This document shows, piece by piece, positions 31,037-39,872 of a stretch of DNA of 64,000 nucleotides. The notes under the pieces are model-generated. The model made no database searches, was not told where the DNA came from, and worked only from the letters and a program-made list of their open reading frames with translations. This DNA is from Deltaproteobacteria bacterium (GTDB taxonomy: Bacteria > Desulfobacterota > Syntrophia > Syntrophales > UBA5619): assembly GCA_021817825.1 (NCBI GenBank), contig JAKAFS010000001.1, forward strand, positions 1-64,000, read 5' to 3'. Position numbers and translations under genes: made by a program. Within the stretch, counting starts at the first letter, position 1, and each line of letters begins with the position of its first letter.

Positions 31037-31852
31037 TTATACCGGCTTTTTCTTGTTCTTCACCGCCCGAGTGATGGCCGGATCCAGAATCTCCTTAAAG
31101 GCGTTCATGGCATCGATGAGGAGGGTCCGGTCCTCGGCGGTAAAGTCGGGAAACTCCAGATCGTCGATCTTTTCGGCCATCATGGCGATGCTGTTGGCGA
31201 TGGCCTCGGCTTTGGTGCGCTTCCGCATGGGCACAGCTGCCTGGCCCTCTTTGGCGGCGGCCTTGTCCCGCTGTGCCTTGTATTTGTTGAAGGCAGTCAC
31301 CATGCTCCGTTCCTGCTTCTTCCGGGCGATTTCGATCAGGGTCTTTTTGGGAACAGTCGGGTTCTGCCGGCATTCGTCCCGGATCTCCTTGGGAGGCTTG
31401 TTAAGCGAAAGGGCCTCTGAGATCCTGGGTTGCTATTTGCCGATCACGGTGGCCAGTTGCTCCTGCTGATAGGCGTGGTCCTCCATGAGCTTTTGGAGGG
31501 CCTCGGCCTCCTCGACGGGGGTGAGGTCCTGGCGGAGCAGATTCTCCACCAGGGCGATCTCGGCGCTGTTGGCGGTATTGACGAAGACCGCCGGGATGGC
31601 GGGCAGGCCGGCTTTCCTCGCCGCGGCGCAGCGCCGTTCGCCGGCCACGGTGTAGACCAGCCCCGTAGCCCCGTCGAGACGGCAGACCACAGGCTGGATC
31701 ACCCCCATTTGCGCCACCGAAGCGGTCAGCTCCTCCAGGGCGGCGGGGTCCATGTATTTCCGCGGTTGGTTGGGATCGGACTGAATTTCGGCCAGGGCCA
31801 CCTGATAAAGTTGTCCGGGTTGATAGTTTGTCGCAGGTTGAACGGTCACCAT
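31037..31852 (-). pseudogene. ParB/Spo0J-family gene interrupted by an in-frame amber codon
   Basis: From ATG 31852 (AAGGAGG upstream) the frame reads a ParB N-terminal nuclease/partition domain: YQVALAEIQSDPNQPRKY, VAQMGVIQPVVCRL, VYTVAGERRCAAARKAGLPA, ENLLRQDLTPVEEAEAL. TAG falls at codon 140 (31433-31435) within the helix-turn-helix region. The same frame then continues for 131 codons as normal ParB-like sequence (ISEALSLNKPPKEIRDEC) to TAA at 31037. A single base change in that codon would restore a 271-residue protein. The N-terminal fragment alone could still be made. The gene is a plasmid/phage-type ParB-like protein rather than the chromosomal one. Confidence 0.85.
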
Positions 31853-31876
31853 TGCAAATCCTCCTTTTCTCGTCAA

Positions 31877-32114
31877 AAAAACAGGTTTGTCGAGAACAGG
31901 GGCCGTCGGTGGGAAGCGGATGCGTCCACGGCGCGGGAGGTTCCATCAATGGCGACGACGGCCCCGAGCCAAAGCCGGGGGACGAACGGCAAAACAGCTG
32001 GAACGATGGATCGGTGGAACGTCAGAACGGTGGATCGGCAAATGGAGAGGAACAGCGGAAAGCGTCAGCGGTGGTGATGGCTCAAGATACTGCCAAGGCC
32101 GGTGAAAATCAAGA
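31877..32114. other. Non-coding gap upstream of the ParB-like gene with the left direct repeat
   Basis: No gene is supported here. The right part (from 31991) is the left copy of the direct repeat that flanks the hydrolase gene. Confidence 0.6.
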
Positions 32115-32121
32115 AAAAGAT
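31991..32121. repeat. Left direct repeat flanking the Tat hydrolase gene
   Basis: The segment from AAAACAGCTGGAACGATGGA onward, including AGCGGAAAGCGTCAGCGGTG and the GCCAAGGCCGG-to-AAGAAAAA end, recurs at 33637-33785. The inner 9-base units are degenerate in this copy. Confidence 0.85.
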
Positions 32122-32179
32122 CGGGCGCGCGAAAGAGAGGCCCTGTCCTCCGAAGATCGCAGCGGCCTCTCCTTCGCGC
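32115..32179 (-). terminator. Intrinsic terminator of the Tat hydrolase gene
   Basis: A 16-bp stem with one mismatch (32127-32142 with 32164-32179, GCGCGAAAGAGAGGCC type) is followed on the minus strand by a CTTTTTCTT run. It lies just after the hydrolase stop codon. Confidence 0.75.
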
Positions 32180-32200
32180 ATGTTTTTCCGGCAATTCGGC

Positions 32201-33598
32201 TTAGGCGAACACCTCGTGCAGCCAATTGTCGATGTAATTGTTCTCCAGGGTCACCACATTGGGGAAACCAGGCGTCGTACCGCCGCCGTGGGTCATGCCT
32301 TCGATGAAGATCATGTCCTTCTTCTCGGCGACCGAGTCGTTGTAAATCCATTCGGCAACCTCGAACTCAAAGCCGGCGGTGCGGCCGACCGCCAAGGTCG
32401 GACAGTGGATATACCGGCTGTTGCCGTTGGGGCTGCTGAAGTTGTCTTCCCAGCGAACGCCGAAACACTCGGTCTCGTTGTAGCCGAACCGGTGTTCATC
32501 GACGTGCATGCCGAGGTACAGGAATTCACTGACCTTGGTGTTGTAGCACTTGCTCATGTCCTCAAAGTTGCCGGGGTCCTTGTCGGCATTACGAAGGCTG
32601 GGAACGATTTGGGTGGTAATGGTGCCGTCATTGTGCAGCAGCTTGCAGGCGCCCTTGGTGCGGCTGTAGAAGCGGATGTCGTGGGCATACAACTGGTAAG
32701 CGTTGACGTTGCCGAACCCCATGACCACGCAGAAGGGCTCGTCGTCGGAGAACATGCCTTTGCCGGCCTTGATGCGATGCATGCGCTCCCGGGCCTTGTC
32801 GAGCAGGCGGTTGTAGCGCTCTGCCTGGGCCCTCCAGATCTCCCGGCAGAATCGGTCGGTGTAGCTGGCGACGCCGTTGCCCAGATAGCCGTTCTCGGCG
32901 GTCAGCGGATCCAGTCTTTTCGTGCGCTTCATGACGCTGTCGTCGTCCACGAGGTTGGTGGCCAGAGAGGCCAGCACGTTGACCATGAAGCCGTGGTTGG
33001 GGTCGCAGTAGATGATGCCGTCCGCAGGCGTCAGGGTCATGTTGGGGATCGGGAGGAACATATGGGGGCCCTGGAAGGTGGCGGGACCGTTCTCGGCGAT
33101 CCTCTGGTAGGCGCTTTGCAGGTTGCAGCCCCGGCTGTTTCCCCAAAGGACGATCTTCTCGACGCCGCTGATATTCGCCTTGATCCATTTGATGCAGTTG
33201 CTCAGATACTGCACCTGGTCGATGAAGTAACCATTCGTGGGGGCGCAGTTGGCGGAACGGTAGCCCAATGCGGCGAACCGTTTGATGCCGGCGTTGGGCA
33301 GGATGTCGGTGGATCGGGAACTGCCGTACATATTCAGGATGCAGATCCGGGATCGAAAAGCGTCCGCCGCGCCCGGATCATAGACAATAATGTTGGCGCC
33401 GCTGACGCTGCCGAGTTTTTCCGCGATGGGTGGTCCGGCGGCCCGGGCAGTGCTGCCGAAGCCGCCCAGAACGGCGGCGGAAACGGCGGCGCCGGTCACC
33501 CCGCTGTACTTGAGAAAATCTCTGCGGTTTAAGCCTTTCGCGTGTTTTTTGCCTGTTTCCAGCGGCCGCTCCGAGAAAACCCTTTTGGTGGTGCGCAT
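32201..33598 (-). CDS. Tat-exported alpha/beta-hydrolase-like protein
   Basis: This 465-residue protein has a twin-arginine signal (NRRDFLK at 24-30, then a hydrophobic Ala/Gly run to about residue 54). The mature part has the nucleophile elbow GNSRG with Ser155, preceded by VEKIVLWGN, as in alpha/beta hydrolases. FIEGMTHGGGTTPGF near the C-terminus is a candidate for the catalytic His. It should act in the periplasm as an esterase or related hydrolase; the substrate is unknown. GAGGAGGACG precedes the ATG. Two long direct repeats flank it, suggesting that it was inserted as a unit. Confidence 0.8.
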   Translation of the reverse strand: MRTTKRVFSERPLETGKKHAKGLNRRDFLKYSGVTGAAVSAAVLGGFGSTARAAGPPIAEKLGSVSGANIIVYDPGAADAFRSRICILNMYGSSRSTDILPNAGIKRFAALGYRSANCAPTNGYFIDQVQYLSNCIKWIKANISGVEKIVLWGNSRGCNLQSAYQRIAENGPATFQGPHMFLPIPNMTLTPADGIIYCDPNHGFMVNVLASLATNLVDDDSVMKRTKRLDPLTAENGYLGNGVASYTDRFCREIWRAQAERYNRLLDKARERMHRIKAGKGMFSDDEPFCVVMGFGNVNAYQLYAHDIRFYSRTKGACKLLHNDGTITTQIVPSLRNADKDPGNFEDMSKCYNTKVSEFLYLGMHVDEHRFGYNETECFGVRWEDNFSSPNGNSRYIHCPTLAVGRTAGFEFEVAEWIYNDSVAEKKDMIFIEGMTHGGGTTPGFPNVVTLENNYIDNWLHEVFA

Positions 33599-33636
33599 CG
33601 TCCTCCTCCTCTCGTTTCGTTTGCGGATGATTCCCT

Positions 33637-33785
33637 AAAACAGCTGGAACGATGGAACGGGTGAATCGGTAGAACGGTGGAACGGTGGAACGGTGGAACG
33701 GTGGAACGGGAAGAATAGCGGAAAGCGTCAGCGGTGGTGATGGTGGAAGATACCGCCAAGGCCGGGGAAGATCAAGAAAAAAGAT
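33637..33785. repeat. Right direct repeat with tandem 9-mers (GGAACGGTG)
   Basis: This copy matches the left repeat at 31991-32121 and adds four to five tandem copies of GGAACGGTG (about 33672-33710). Its right end runs into the last codons of coaE, whose C-terminal SPHLFS comes from it. Confidence 0.85.
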
Positions 33786-34398
33786 GAGGCGAAGACTGCT
33801 CTTTTTCTTCCAGCTCCTCCCAGACCGCCTCTACCCTCCTTTGGGTCTCCTCCGGGGTGCCTTCGTTGTTGACAACGATATCGGCATAGGGAAGCTTGGC
33901 ATCGATCGGCATCTGGGAGGCGAGCCGCTTTTCGGCCTCTTCGCGGCTAAAGCCGTTGCGGGCCATGAGGCGCGCGATCTGCCCTTCCCTGGGGAGATAG
34001 ACGAGCAGGATGAGGTCGAACTGATCGGTCATCCCGGTTTCGATGAGAAGCGGCACGTCGGAAAGGATGATGGCCTCCGGGTGCTCGGCCCTGATCGCCG
34101 CGATCCGGGCCAGCCGCTCCTGCTGAACCGCGGGATGGACGATGCGGTTGAGAACTTCGAGTTCTGCGGGATTGGCAAAGACGATGGCCCCGAGCTTGCG
34201 GCGGTTGATCGTCCGGTCGGCCCGCAGGATGCCCCTGCCGAAATGTCGGACGATCTCGTGCCAGGCGGGCTTGTCCGGCGCTTCCACCGCATGGGCCAGG
34301 GCATCGGCGTCGATCAGGAAGGCCCCTTTTTCCATCAGCATCCGGGCGACGGTCGATTTGCCGCAGGCGATCCCACCGGTCAGGCCCACATTCAGCAT
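33772..34398 (-). CDS. coaE: Dephospho-CoA kinase
   Basis: This 208-residue enzyme phosphorylates dephospho-CoA in the last step of CoA synthesis. It begins MLNVGLTGGIACGKSTVARM, whose P-loop is GGIACGKST. DADALAHAVEAPDKPAW and LSDVPLLIETGM are typical CoaE segments. The gene follows coaX with a 9-bp gap, so two CoA-synthesis genes (pantothenate kinase and CoaE) are paired. The C-terminus ends in a T-rich repeat border. Confidence 0.95.
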   Translation of the reverse strand: MLNVGLTGGIACGKSTVARMLMEKGAFLIDADALAHAVEAPDKPAWHEIVRHFGRGILRADRTINRRKLGAIVFANPAELEVLNRIVHPAVQQERLARIAAIRAEHPEAIILSDVPLLIETGMTDQFDLILLVYLPREGQIARLMARNGFSREEAEKRLASQMPIDAKLPYADIVVNNEGTPEETQRRVEAVWEELEEKEQSSPHLFS

Positions 34399-34407
34399 CG
34401 CGATTCC

Positions 34408-35187
34408 TCAGGATTGGGAAGCGGGACGGTTCCGCAGGAAGATGAGGCGCAACCCTTCGAGGGTCAGCATCTCATCGACGACGTCGATATGCCGGGCCAC
34501 GCCGGCGATCACCTTCGCCAGTCCCCCGGTGGCCACGACCAAGGTCGGCGCGGCGATTTCCGCCTTCATCCGCTCGATGATCCCGTCCACCAGCCCCGCA
34601 TAGCCGTACATGATCCCCGCCTGCATGCCGCTGACCGTATCTTTGGTGATGACGAAGCGCGGTTTGCTCAGTTCCACCCGGGGCAGTTTGGCCGCCCGAT
34701 TGAAGAGGGCCTCGCTGGAAATCATGACCCCCGGGGCGATGCAGCCGCCCATATACTCCCCCTTGGCGGAGATGTAGTCGAAAGTCGTGGCGGTGCCGAA
34801 ATCGACGATAATCATCGCCTGGCGATGCTTCTCGTAGGCGGCGACGGCATTGACGATCCGGTCCGCTCCCACCTCCTTGGGGTTGTCGTAGAAGATCGGC
34901 ATCCCCGTCTTCACGCCGGGTCCCACGATAATCGGTTCGATGCCGAAGTATTTCTGGCAGATCGGTTCCAGGATGTTGAGCATCGGCGGAACGACGCAGG
35001 AGATGATGATGTCGGTGATGGCCTTCGAGGAGATCTTGCTGTTCTTGTAGAGCGTCAGGATCAGCATCCCGTACTCGTCGACGGTATGATCGATGACGGT
35101 CCGGACCCGCCAGTTGTGGACCAGCTTCCCCCCGTCGTAGAGTCCCAGCACCGTATTGGTGTTTCCCACATCAATGACCAGCAGCAT
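34408..35187 (-). CDS. coaX: Type III pantothenate kinase
   Basis: This 259-residue protein is a CoaX-type pantothenate kinase, the first step of CoA synthesis, which is insensitive to CoA feedback and often K+/NH4+ dependent. Motifs are [20 protein letters not shown] (phosphate loop), [15 protein letters not shown] with the catalytic Asp, [15 protein letters not shown], and [16 protein letters not shown]. Its start overlaps the end of birA by 17 bp. Confidence 0.95.
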   Translation of the reverse strand: MLLVIDVGNTNTVLGLYDGGKLVHNWRVRTVIDHTVDEYGMLILTLYKNSKISSKAITDIIISCVVPPMLNILEPICQKYFGIEPIIVGPGVKTGMPIFYDNPKEVGADRIVNAVAAYEKHRQAMIIVDFGTATTFDYISAKGEYMGGCIAPGVMISSEALFNRAAKLPRVELSKPRFVITKDTVSGMQAGIMYGYAGLVDGIIERMKAEIAAPTLVVATGGLAKVIAGVARHIDVVDEMLTLEGLRLIFLRNRPASQS

Positions 35188-36001
35188 GTTCCACCTCTTT
35201 TTTTCCTGCCCCGTCCTTCATGATCGTCGCATCCCCGGCCGTGATCCTAAGGGGCGTCCCGCTCCCGTCGGAGAGCAGCAGCGCCCCGTCGTGATCGATG
35301 CCGGCCACCCGCCCCTCCCGGACTTCATCCCGGAAAAGGACGCGGATCAATTGTCCTTCCATCTCCGAAAGGGTCAGCCAGCGGCGCCGTACCGGGGCAA
35401 AGCCCTCGCGGAGGAATATCCCGTACCAACGCTCGACGCTCGCGTAAAGCGCAAGGGCCACCGCTTCCCGGGCGAGTTCTTTTCCCGTCGCCTCGAAAAG
35501 CGAGGTCGCCGTCTCGCGGTGGGCCGGATCGAACTTATCCCGGGGCATGTTCACGTTCACGCCGATCCCCAGGACGACCGCGGCCAGGGCCGAGCCTTTC
35601 AGGTAGGTCTCGGCGAGGATGCCGCAGACCTTGCGCCCCCCGATCCGGACGTCGTTGGGCCATTTGAGGCCCACGCCCTGGGGACAAAACTCGCGGATCG
35701 CCTCGGCCACCGCAACGCCGGCCATGAGCGTCATTCCCGAGGCCTCGCTCGGGGCGATCGCCGGCCGCAGCAAAATGGAGGTATAGAGATTCCGGCCCGG
35801 CGGCGACTGCCAGACCCGCTTCAGACGGCCCCGGCCCGCGGTCTGGAGGTCGGCGAGCACCACCGTCCCCTCGGGCGCTCCTTCCCGGGCGAGGCTCAAG
35901 GCCAGGCGATTCGTCGAATCAATTTCCGGAACCACCTGGAGCCGCCCGCCGATTCGCTTTCCGGCGAAACCGCTCCGCAATGCCGCTTCGTCAAACACCA
36001 T
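35171..36001 (-). CDS. birA: Biotin--[acetyl-CoA-carboxylase] ligase (no HTH domain)
   Basis: This 276-residue protein is a class I biotin protein ligase. [30 protein letters not shown] (GRGR biotinyl-AMP loop), [19 protein letters not shown] and [10 protein letters not shown] are the ligase motifs, and the C-terminal SH3-like part ends [14 protein letters not shown]. There is no N-terminal helix-turn-helix, so it is not a repressor of biotin genes. ATG 36001 is preferred; the frame upstream reads into repeat sequence. The 235-bp gap to nadC holds a palindromic repeat. Confidence 0.92.
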   Translation of the reverse strand: MVFDEAALRSGFAGKRIGGRLQVVPEIDSTNRLALSLAREGAPEGTVVLADLQTAGRGRLKRVWQSPPGRNLYTSILLRPAIAPSEASGMTLMAGVAVAEAIREFCPQGVGLKWPNDVRIGGRKVCGILAETYLKGSALAAVVLGIGVNVNMPRDKFDPAHRETATSLFEATGKELAREAVALALYASVERWYGIFLREGFAPVRRRWLTLSEMEGQLIRVLFRDEVREGRVAGIDHDGALLLSDGSGTPLRITAGDATIMKDGAGKKEVEHAAGH

Positions 36002-36105
36002 ATCGGTCCTGGATTCCCGCTCCCCGATCAGGTCGGGGGAGGTGGCTAGCTTCGCGGGAAACACCCATGCCCCGCGGGGAACCACGGAGGCATGGAAGTA
36101 TCTGT

Positions 36106-36168
36106 CACCCCCGGGTCAGCGGAGGTCCAGAAGTTCTTTAAATGGATTCCCGCTGACCCGGGAATGAC
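36106..36168. repeat. Inverted repeat of the GGATTCCCGC/GGGAATGAC type
   Basis: Arms about 36106-36122 and 36151-36168 (CCGCTGACCCGGG with its complement) face each other between nadC and birA. Related words occur at 36011 and at 23924-23950. Dispersed intergenic repeat of MITE/REP type. Confidence 0.65.
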
Positions 36169-36235
36169 AAAAAAGGCCGCATCTTTCGTAGTGATGGCAA
36201 ATAAATACTGTTCCCTTGGCCAAATGGACCGGGAA

Positions 36236-37084
36236 TCAAGTTCCCTTCACCTGCGTCACGTTGAGGGAGATATCGGCCGCCGCAACCGAATGGGTCAGAG
36301 CCCCCACGGAGATGAGATCCACGCCCACGGCCGCCACTTCCCGGACCCGCGCCAGCGACATGTTGCCCGAGGCCTCCAGGGGAATCCGGCCCGCCACGCG
36401 GGCCACGGCCCGGGACATCTCGTCGAGGCCCATGTTGTCCAGCAGCACCGCATCGGCCCCGGCGGTGAGCGCCTCTTCCAGTTCCGAGAGGTTCTTCACC
36501 TCCACCTCGATTTTCAGGGTGTGGGGGATCCGCTCGCGGCAGCGCTTGACGGCGACGGCGATCCCGCCCGCCGCCGCGATGTGGTTGTCCTTGATCAGGA
36601 CCCCGTCGTAAAGGGCGAAGCGGTGGTTTCTCCCGCCGCCGGCACGGACCGCATACTTGTCGAGAATCCGCAGGCCCGGCACGGTCTTGCGGGTATCGAG
36701 AATCCGGGCCCGCGTCCCGGCCACGGCAGCGACGAACTGTTGCGTCAGCGTCGCAATCCCGGACAGGCGCTGGAAGAGGTTCAGGGCGACCCGCTCGGCC
36801 GTGAGGATCGAGGCCAGCGATCCTTCCACCTCGGCAAGAGGTGCGCCCTTCTCCACCGGCTCGCCGTCTTTGCACAGGGCCCGGAAAACCAGGGCCGGAT
36901 CGAGGGTCCGGAAGACCTCGCCGAAGACGTCGATCCCGGCCACGACGAGCGCTGCTTTCGCGGTCGCCAGGGCCGTCCCCCGGGCCTCCGCAGGCAGCGT
37001 CGCTTCGGTCGTGATGTCGCCCGATCCGATGTCCTCGTTCAAGGCAGCGCGGATCAGATCCAAAAGTTGCTGTCGCGGCAACAT
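36236..37084 (-). CDS. nadC: Nicotinate-nucleotide pyrophosphorylase (carboxylating)
   Basis: This 282-residue enzyme makes nicotinate mononucleotide from quinolinate and PRPP in de novo NAD synthesis. ALNEDIGSGDITTEATL, ERVALNLFQRLSGIATLTQQ, RILDTRKTVPGLRILDKYAV and GGGRNHRFALYDGVLIKDNH are all signature NadC segments. It follows valS with a 13-bp gap and probably shares its message. Confidence 0.97.
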   Translation of the reverse strand: MLPRQQLLDLIRAALNEDIGSGDITTEATLPAEARGTALATAKAALVVAGIDVFGEVFRTLDPALVFRALCKDGEPVEKGAPLAEVEGSLASILTAERVALNLFQRLSGIATLTQQFVAAVAGTRARILDTRKTVPGLRILDKYAVRAGGGRNHRFALYDGVLIKDNHIAAAGGIAVAVKRCRERIPHTLKIEVEVKNLSELEEALTAGADAVLLDNMGLDEMSRAVARVAGRIPLEASGNMSLARVREVAAVGVDLISVGALTHSVAAADISLNVTQVKGT

Positions 37085-37097
37085 GCGTCCTGTCCCC

Positions 37098-39764
37098 CTA
37101 CCCTTCGGCGGCCAGCGCCGCGAGCCGTGTCAGGGCCGCCTCCAGGGCGGTCCGCTTTTCCGTCAGATCCCGGGACTTTTCCTGTTCCTTGGCCACCACG
37201 TCCGGAGCCGCCTTCTCCAGAAAGGCCGGATTGCCGAGCTTTTTCCCCACCACGGCCAGATCCTTGTCGATCCGGGCAATCTCTTTTTCGAGCCGCGCCT
37301 TTTCCCCGGCAATGTCGATCACGCCGGCGAGATAGACATAGATGCGGACGGGCCCGGCCACCGCGGTGGCCGTCCCCTTGGGCTCCTCCTGGGAACGGGT
37401 GACGTTCAGGGTCTCGAGATTGGCCAGGTTCGTGATGTAGACCCGCCCCTTTTCCAGTGTCGCCTCCACGGCCGCGTCGGGAACGGAGAGGGTCGTCTTG
37501 AGCTTCAGGGACGGCGCCACATTCATCTCGCCGCGGATGTTCCGGATCCTCGTGATGACCTCCATGACGAGCCCCATCTCCCGCTCCGCCTCGGGATCGG
37601 CCTTGGCCTCATCGACGGCGGGAAAGGCGCTGACCATGATGGAACTGCCGTCGCCGACCAGGGTCTGCCAGATCTCTTCGGTCAAAAAGGGCATGAAGGG
37701 ATGGAGGAGCTGGAGCGACTGCTTCAGGACGAAAAGCAAGGTCTGCTGGGCCGCGAGCCGCGCCGCCGGATCGTCCTTTCCGTAGAGGACGGGCTTGACC
37801 AGTTCCAGATACCAGTCGCAGAACTCGTGCCAGACGAACTGGTAGGCGGCCGCGGCGGCGTCGTTGAACCGGTACTCGTCGAGCCCCCGGATGACCTCGG
37901 CGACGGTTTTGTCGAGCCGGGAGAGGATCCAGCGATCGGCGATGGAGAGGTCCTGAGGGCTGACCGCGGCCCCGTCGTCCGGCATATCTTCGAGATTCAT
38001 CATCGAGAAGCGGGTCGCGTTCCAGATCTTGTTGATGAAGTACTTGTTCCCTTCGATCCGCTCTTCCGACATCCGGACGTCGCGCCCTTGGGCTGCAAAG
38101 GCCGCCAGGGTGAAGCGGAAGGCGTCGGTCCCGAACTTGTCCATCATTTCCAGGGGATCGATGCTGTTCCCCTTCGATTTGCTCATTTTTTCGCCCTTTT
38201 CATCCCGAACCAGGGCGTGGAGATAGACGTCGTGGAAAGGAACGTCTTTCATGCAGTAGATCCCCATCATCATCATCCGGGCGACCCAGAAAAAGAGGAT
38301 GTCGAAGCCGGTGACCAAGAGCGATGTGGGATAGAAGGTCTTGAGCGCCGGGGTCTGCTCCGGCCAGCCCAGGGTCGAGAAGGGCCAGAGGGCCGAGCTG
38401 AACCAGGTATCGAGGACGTCCTCTTCCTGCCGGAGTTTCGCGCTTTGGCAGTCGGGGCAGCGGTCGGGATCTACGGCCGCCACGATCAGTTTTCCGCACC
38501 CCTCGCAGGTCCAGACGGGAATCCGGTGGCCCCACCAGATCTGCCGGGAGATGCACCAGTCGCGGATGTTGTTCATCCATTCGAAATAGGTGGCCTCCCA
38601 GGAGGGCGGAACGATGCGGGTCTTGCCGGTCACGACGGCGGCGATCGCCTCTTTGGCCAGGGGCGCGATCTTGACAAACCACTGCCGCGAGACGGCAGGT
38701 TCGATGTCGGTCTTGCAGCGGTAGCACTGGCCGACGTTGTGGGAGTAAGGCTCGATCCCCCGGAGCCAGCCGCCTTTTTCCAGATCGGCGACCACGTTCT
38801 TGCGGGCCTCGTAACGGTCCTGCCCTTGATAGGCGCCGCCGTTCGCGTTGATGATGGCCTGGTCGTCCATGATCTTGATGATCGGAAGATTGTGGCGGCC
38901 GGCCATGGCAAAGTCGGCCGGGTCCGAAGAGGGGGTGATCTTGACCGCCCCGGAGCCGAACTCCATGGTGACGTAATCGTCGGCAATGATCGGAATCCGC
39001 CGGTTGACCAGGGGCAGGATCACCTCCTTGCCCACCACGTCCTTGTAGCGCGGATCGTCGGGATGGACGGCCACGGCCGTGTCGCCCAGCATGGTTTCCG
39101 GCCGCGTCGTCGCCACGATGACGCCCCCTTGGCCGTCGGCAAAGGGGTAGAAGATGTTCCAGAGATGGCCCGCCTCCTGATGGTATTCGACCTCGAGATC
39201 CGAGATGGCCGTCAGGCAGCGGGGGCACCAGTTGACGATGTAATCGCCCTGGTAGATCAGGCCGTCGTTGTAGAGGCGGACAAAGACCTCCCGGACCGCC
39301 TTGGAGAGCCCCTCGTCCATGGTGAACCGTTCGCGGGCCCAGTCGCAGGAGCTGCCGAGACGCTGGAGCTGATGGATGATGACCCCGCCGTATTTCGCCT
39401 TCCACTGCCAGACCCGCTCGATGAACTTTTCCCGGCCCAGATCGTGACGGGAGAGCCCTTCCTTGGCCAGTTCCTTCTCGACGACGTTCTGGGTGGCGAT
39501 GCCCGCGTGGTCCATCCCCGGCATCCAGAGGGCGTTGTACCCCTGCATCCGCTTGTAGCGCACGACGATATCCTGGAGGACATTGTTGAGCGCATGGCCC
39601 ATATGGAGCATGCCCGTCACGTTCGGCGGGGGGATGACGATGGAAAAGGGTTTCTTGTCGCTTTCGTCCTGGGCGTGGAAAAAATCATGCTCCAGCCAGT
39701 ATTGATACCACCTCGCCTCCGCCTCCCGGGGCTCGTACACCTTGGTCAACGCCTCTTTACCCAT
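37098..39764 (-). CDS. valS: Valyl-tRNA synthetase
   Basis: This 888-residue class I synthetase charges tRNA-Val. The HIGH-type motif is PPNVTGMLHMGHALNN, the KMSKS motif is GEKMSKSKGNSIDPLEMMDK, and the editing domain has ATTRPETMLGDTAVAVHPDD. The C-terminal coiled coil (EKEIARIDKDLAVVGKKLGN) is complete. A long open frame on the opposite strand is a by-product of GC-rich codon use. No T-box leader was found upstream. Confidence 0.98.
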   Translation of the reverse strand: MGKEALTKVYEPREAEARWYQYWLEHDFFHAQDESDKKPFSIVIPPPNVTGMLHMGHALNNVLQDIVVRYKRMQGYNALWMPGMDHAGIATQNVVEKELAKEGLSRHDLGREKFIERVWQWKAKYGGVIIHQLQRLGSSCDWARERFTMDEGLSKAVREVFVRLYNDGLIYQGDYIVNWCPRCLTAISDLEVEYHQEAGHLWNIFYPFADGQGGVIVATTRPETMLGDTAVAVHPDDPRYKDVVGKEVILPLVNRRIPIIADDYVTMEFGSGAVKITPSSDPADFAMAGRHNLPIIKIMDDQAIINANGGAYQGQDRYEARKNVVADLEKGGWLRGIEPYSHNVGQCYRCKTDIEPAVSRQWFVKIAPLAKEAIAAVVTGKTRIVPPSWEATYFEWMNNIRDWCISRQIWWGHRIPVWTCEGCGKLIVAAVDPDRCPDCQSAKLRQEEDVLDTWFSSALWPFSTLGWPEQTPALKTFYPTSLLVTGFDILFFWVARMMMMGIYCMKDVPFHDVYLHALVRDEKGEKMSKSKGNSIDPLEMMDKFGTDAFRFTLAAFAAQGRDVRMSEERIEGNKYFINKIWNATRFSMMNLEDMPDDGAAVSPQDLSIADRWILSRLDKTVAEVIRGLDEYRFNDAAAAAYQFVWHEFCDWYLELVKPVLYGKDDPAARLAAQQTLLFVLKQSLQLLHPFMPFLTEEIWQTLVGDGSSIMVSAFPAVDEAKADPEAEREMGLVMEVITRIRNIRGEMNVAPSLKLKTTLSVPDAAVEATLEKGRVYITNLANLETLNVTRSQEEPKGTATAVAGPVRIYVYLAGVIDIAGEKARLEKEIARIDKDLAVVGKKLGNPAFLEKAAPDVVAKEQEKSRDLTEKRTALEAALTRLAALAAEG

Positions 39765-39872
39765 TGTGCTGCCTCTCCGTCCTGTAACTTAAAAGGGCCC
39801 CCGGTTCACTCGCCGGCGGCGCTTTCCACCGTCGGTCAGGACCGCAAGCCCTTTTTCCTGTGTTTGTTTTCG

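Noticed and set aside
31433-31435. Amber codon read as pyrrolysine
   Set aside because: No pyrrolysine genes or methylamine methyltransferase are visible, and neighbouring genes are broken in other ways, so mutation is the simpler reading.
33672-33710. Tandem 9-bp units looked at as a CRISPR array
   Set aside because: The units are too short and have no spacers; no cas genes are near. It is a simple tandem repeat.
39765-39872. T-box or attenuator before valS
   Set aside because: The conserved T-box core is absent. There is a weak hairpin (AAAAGGGC...GCCCTTTT) only.
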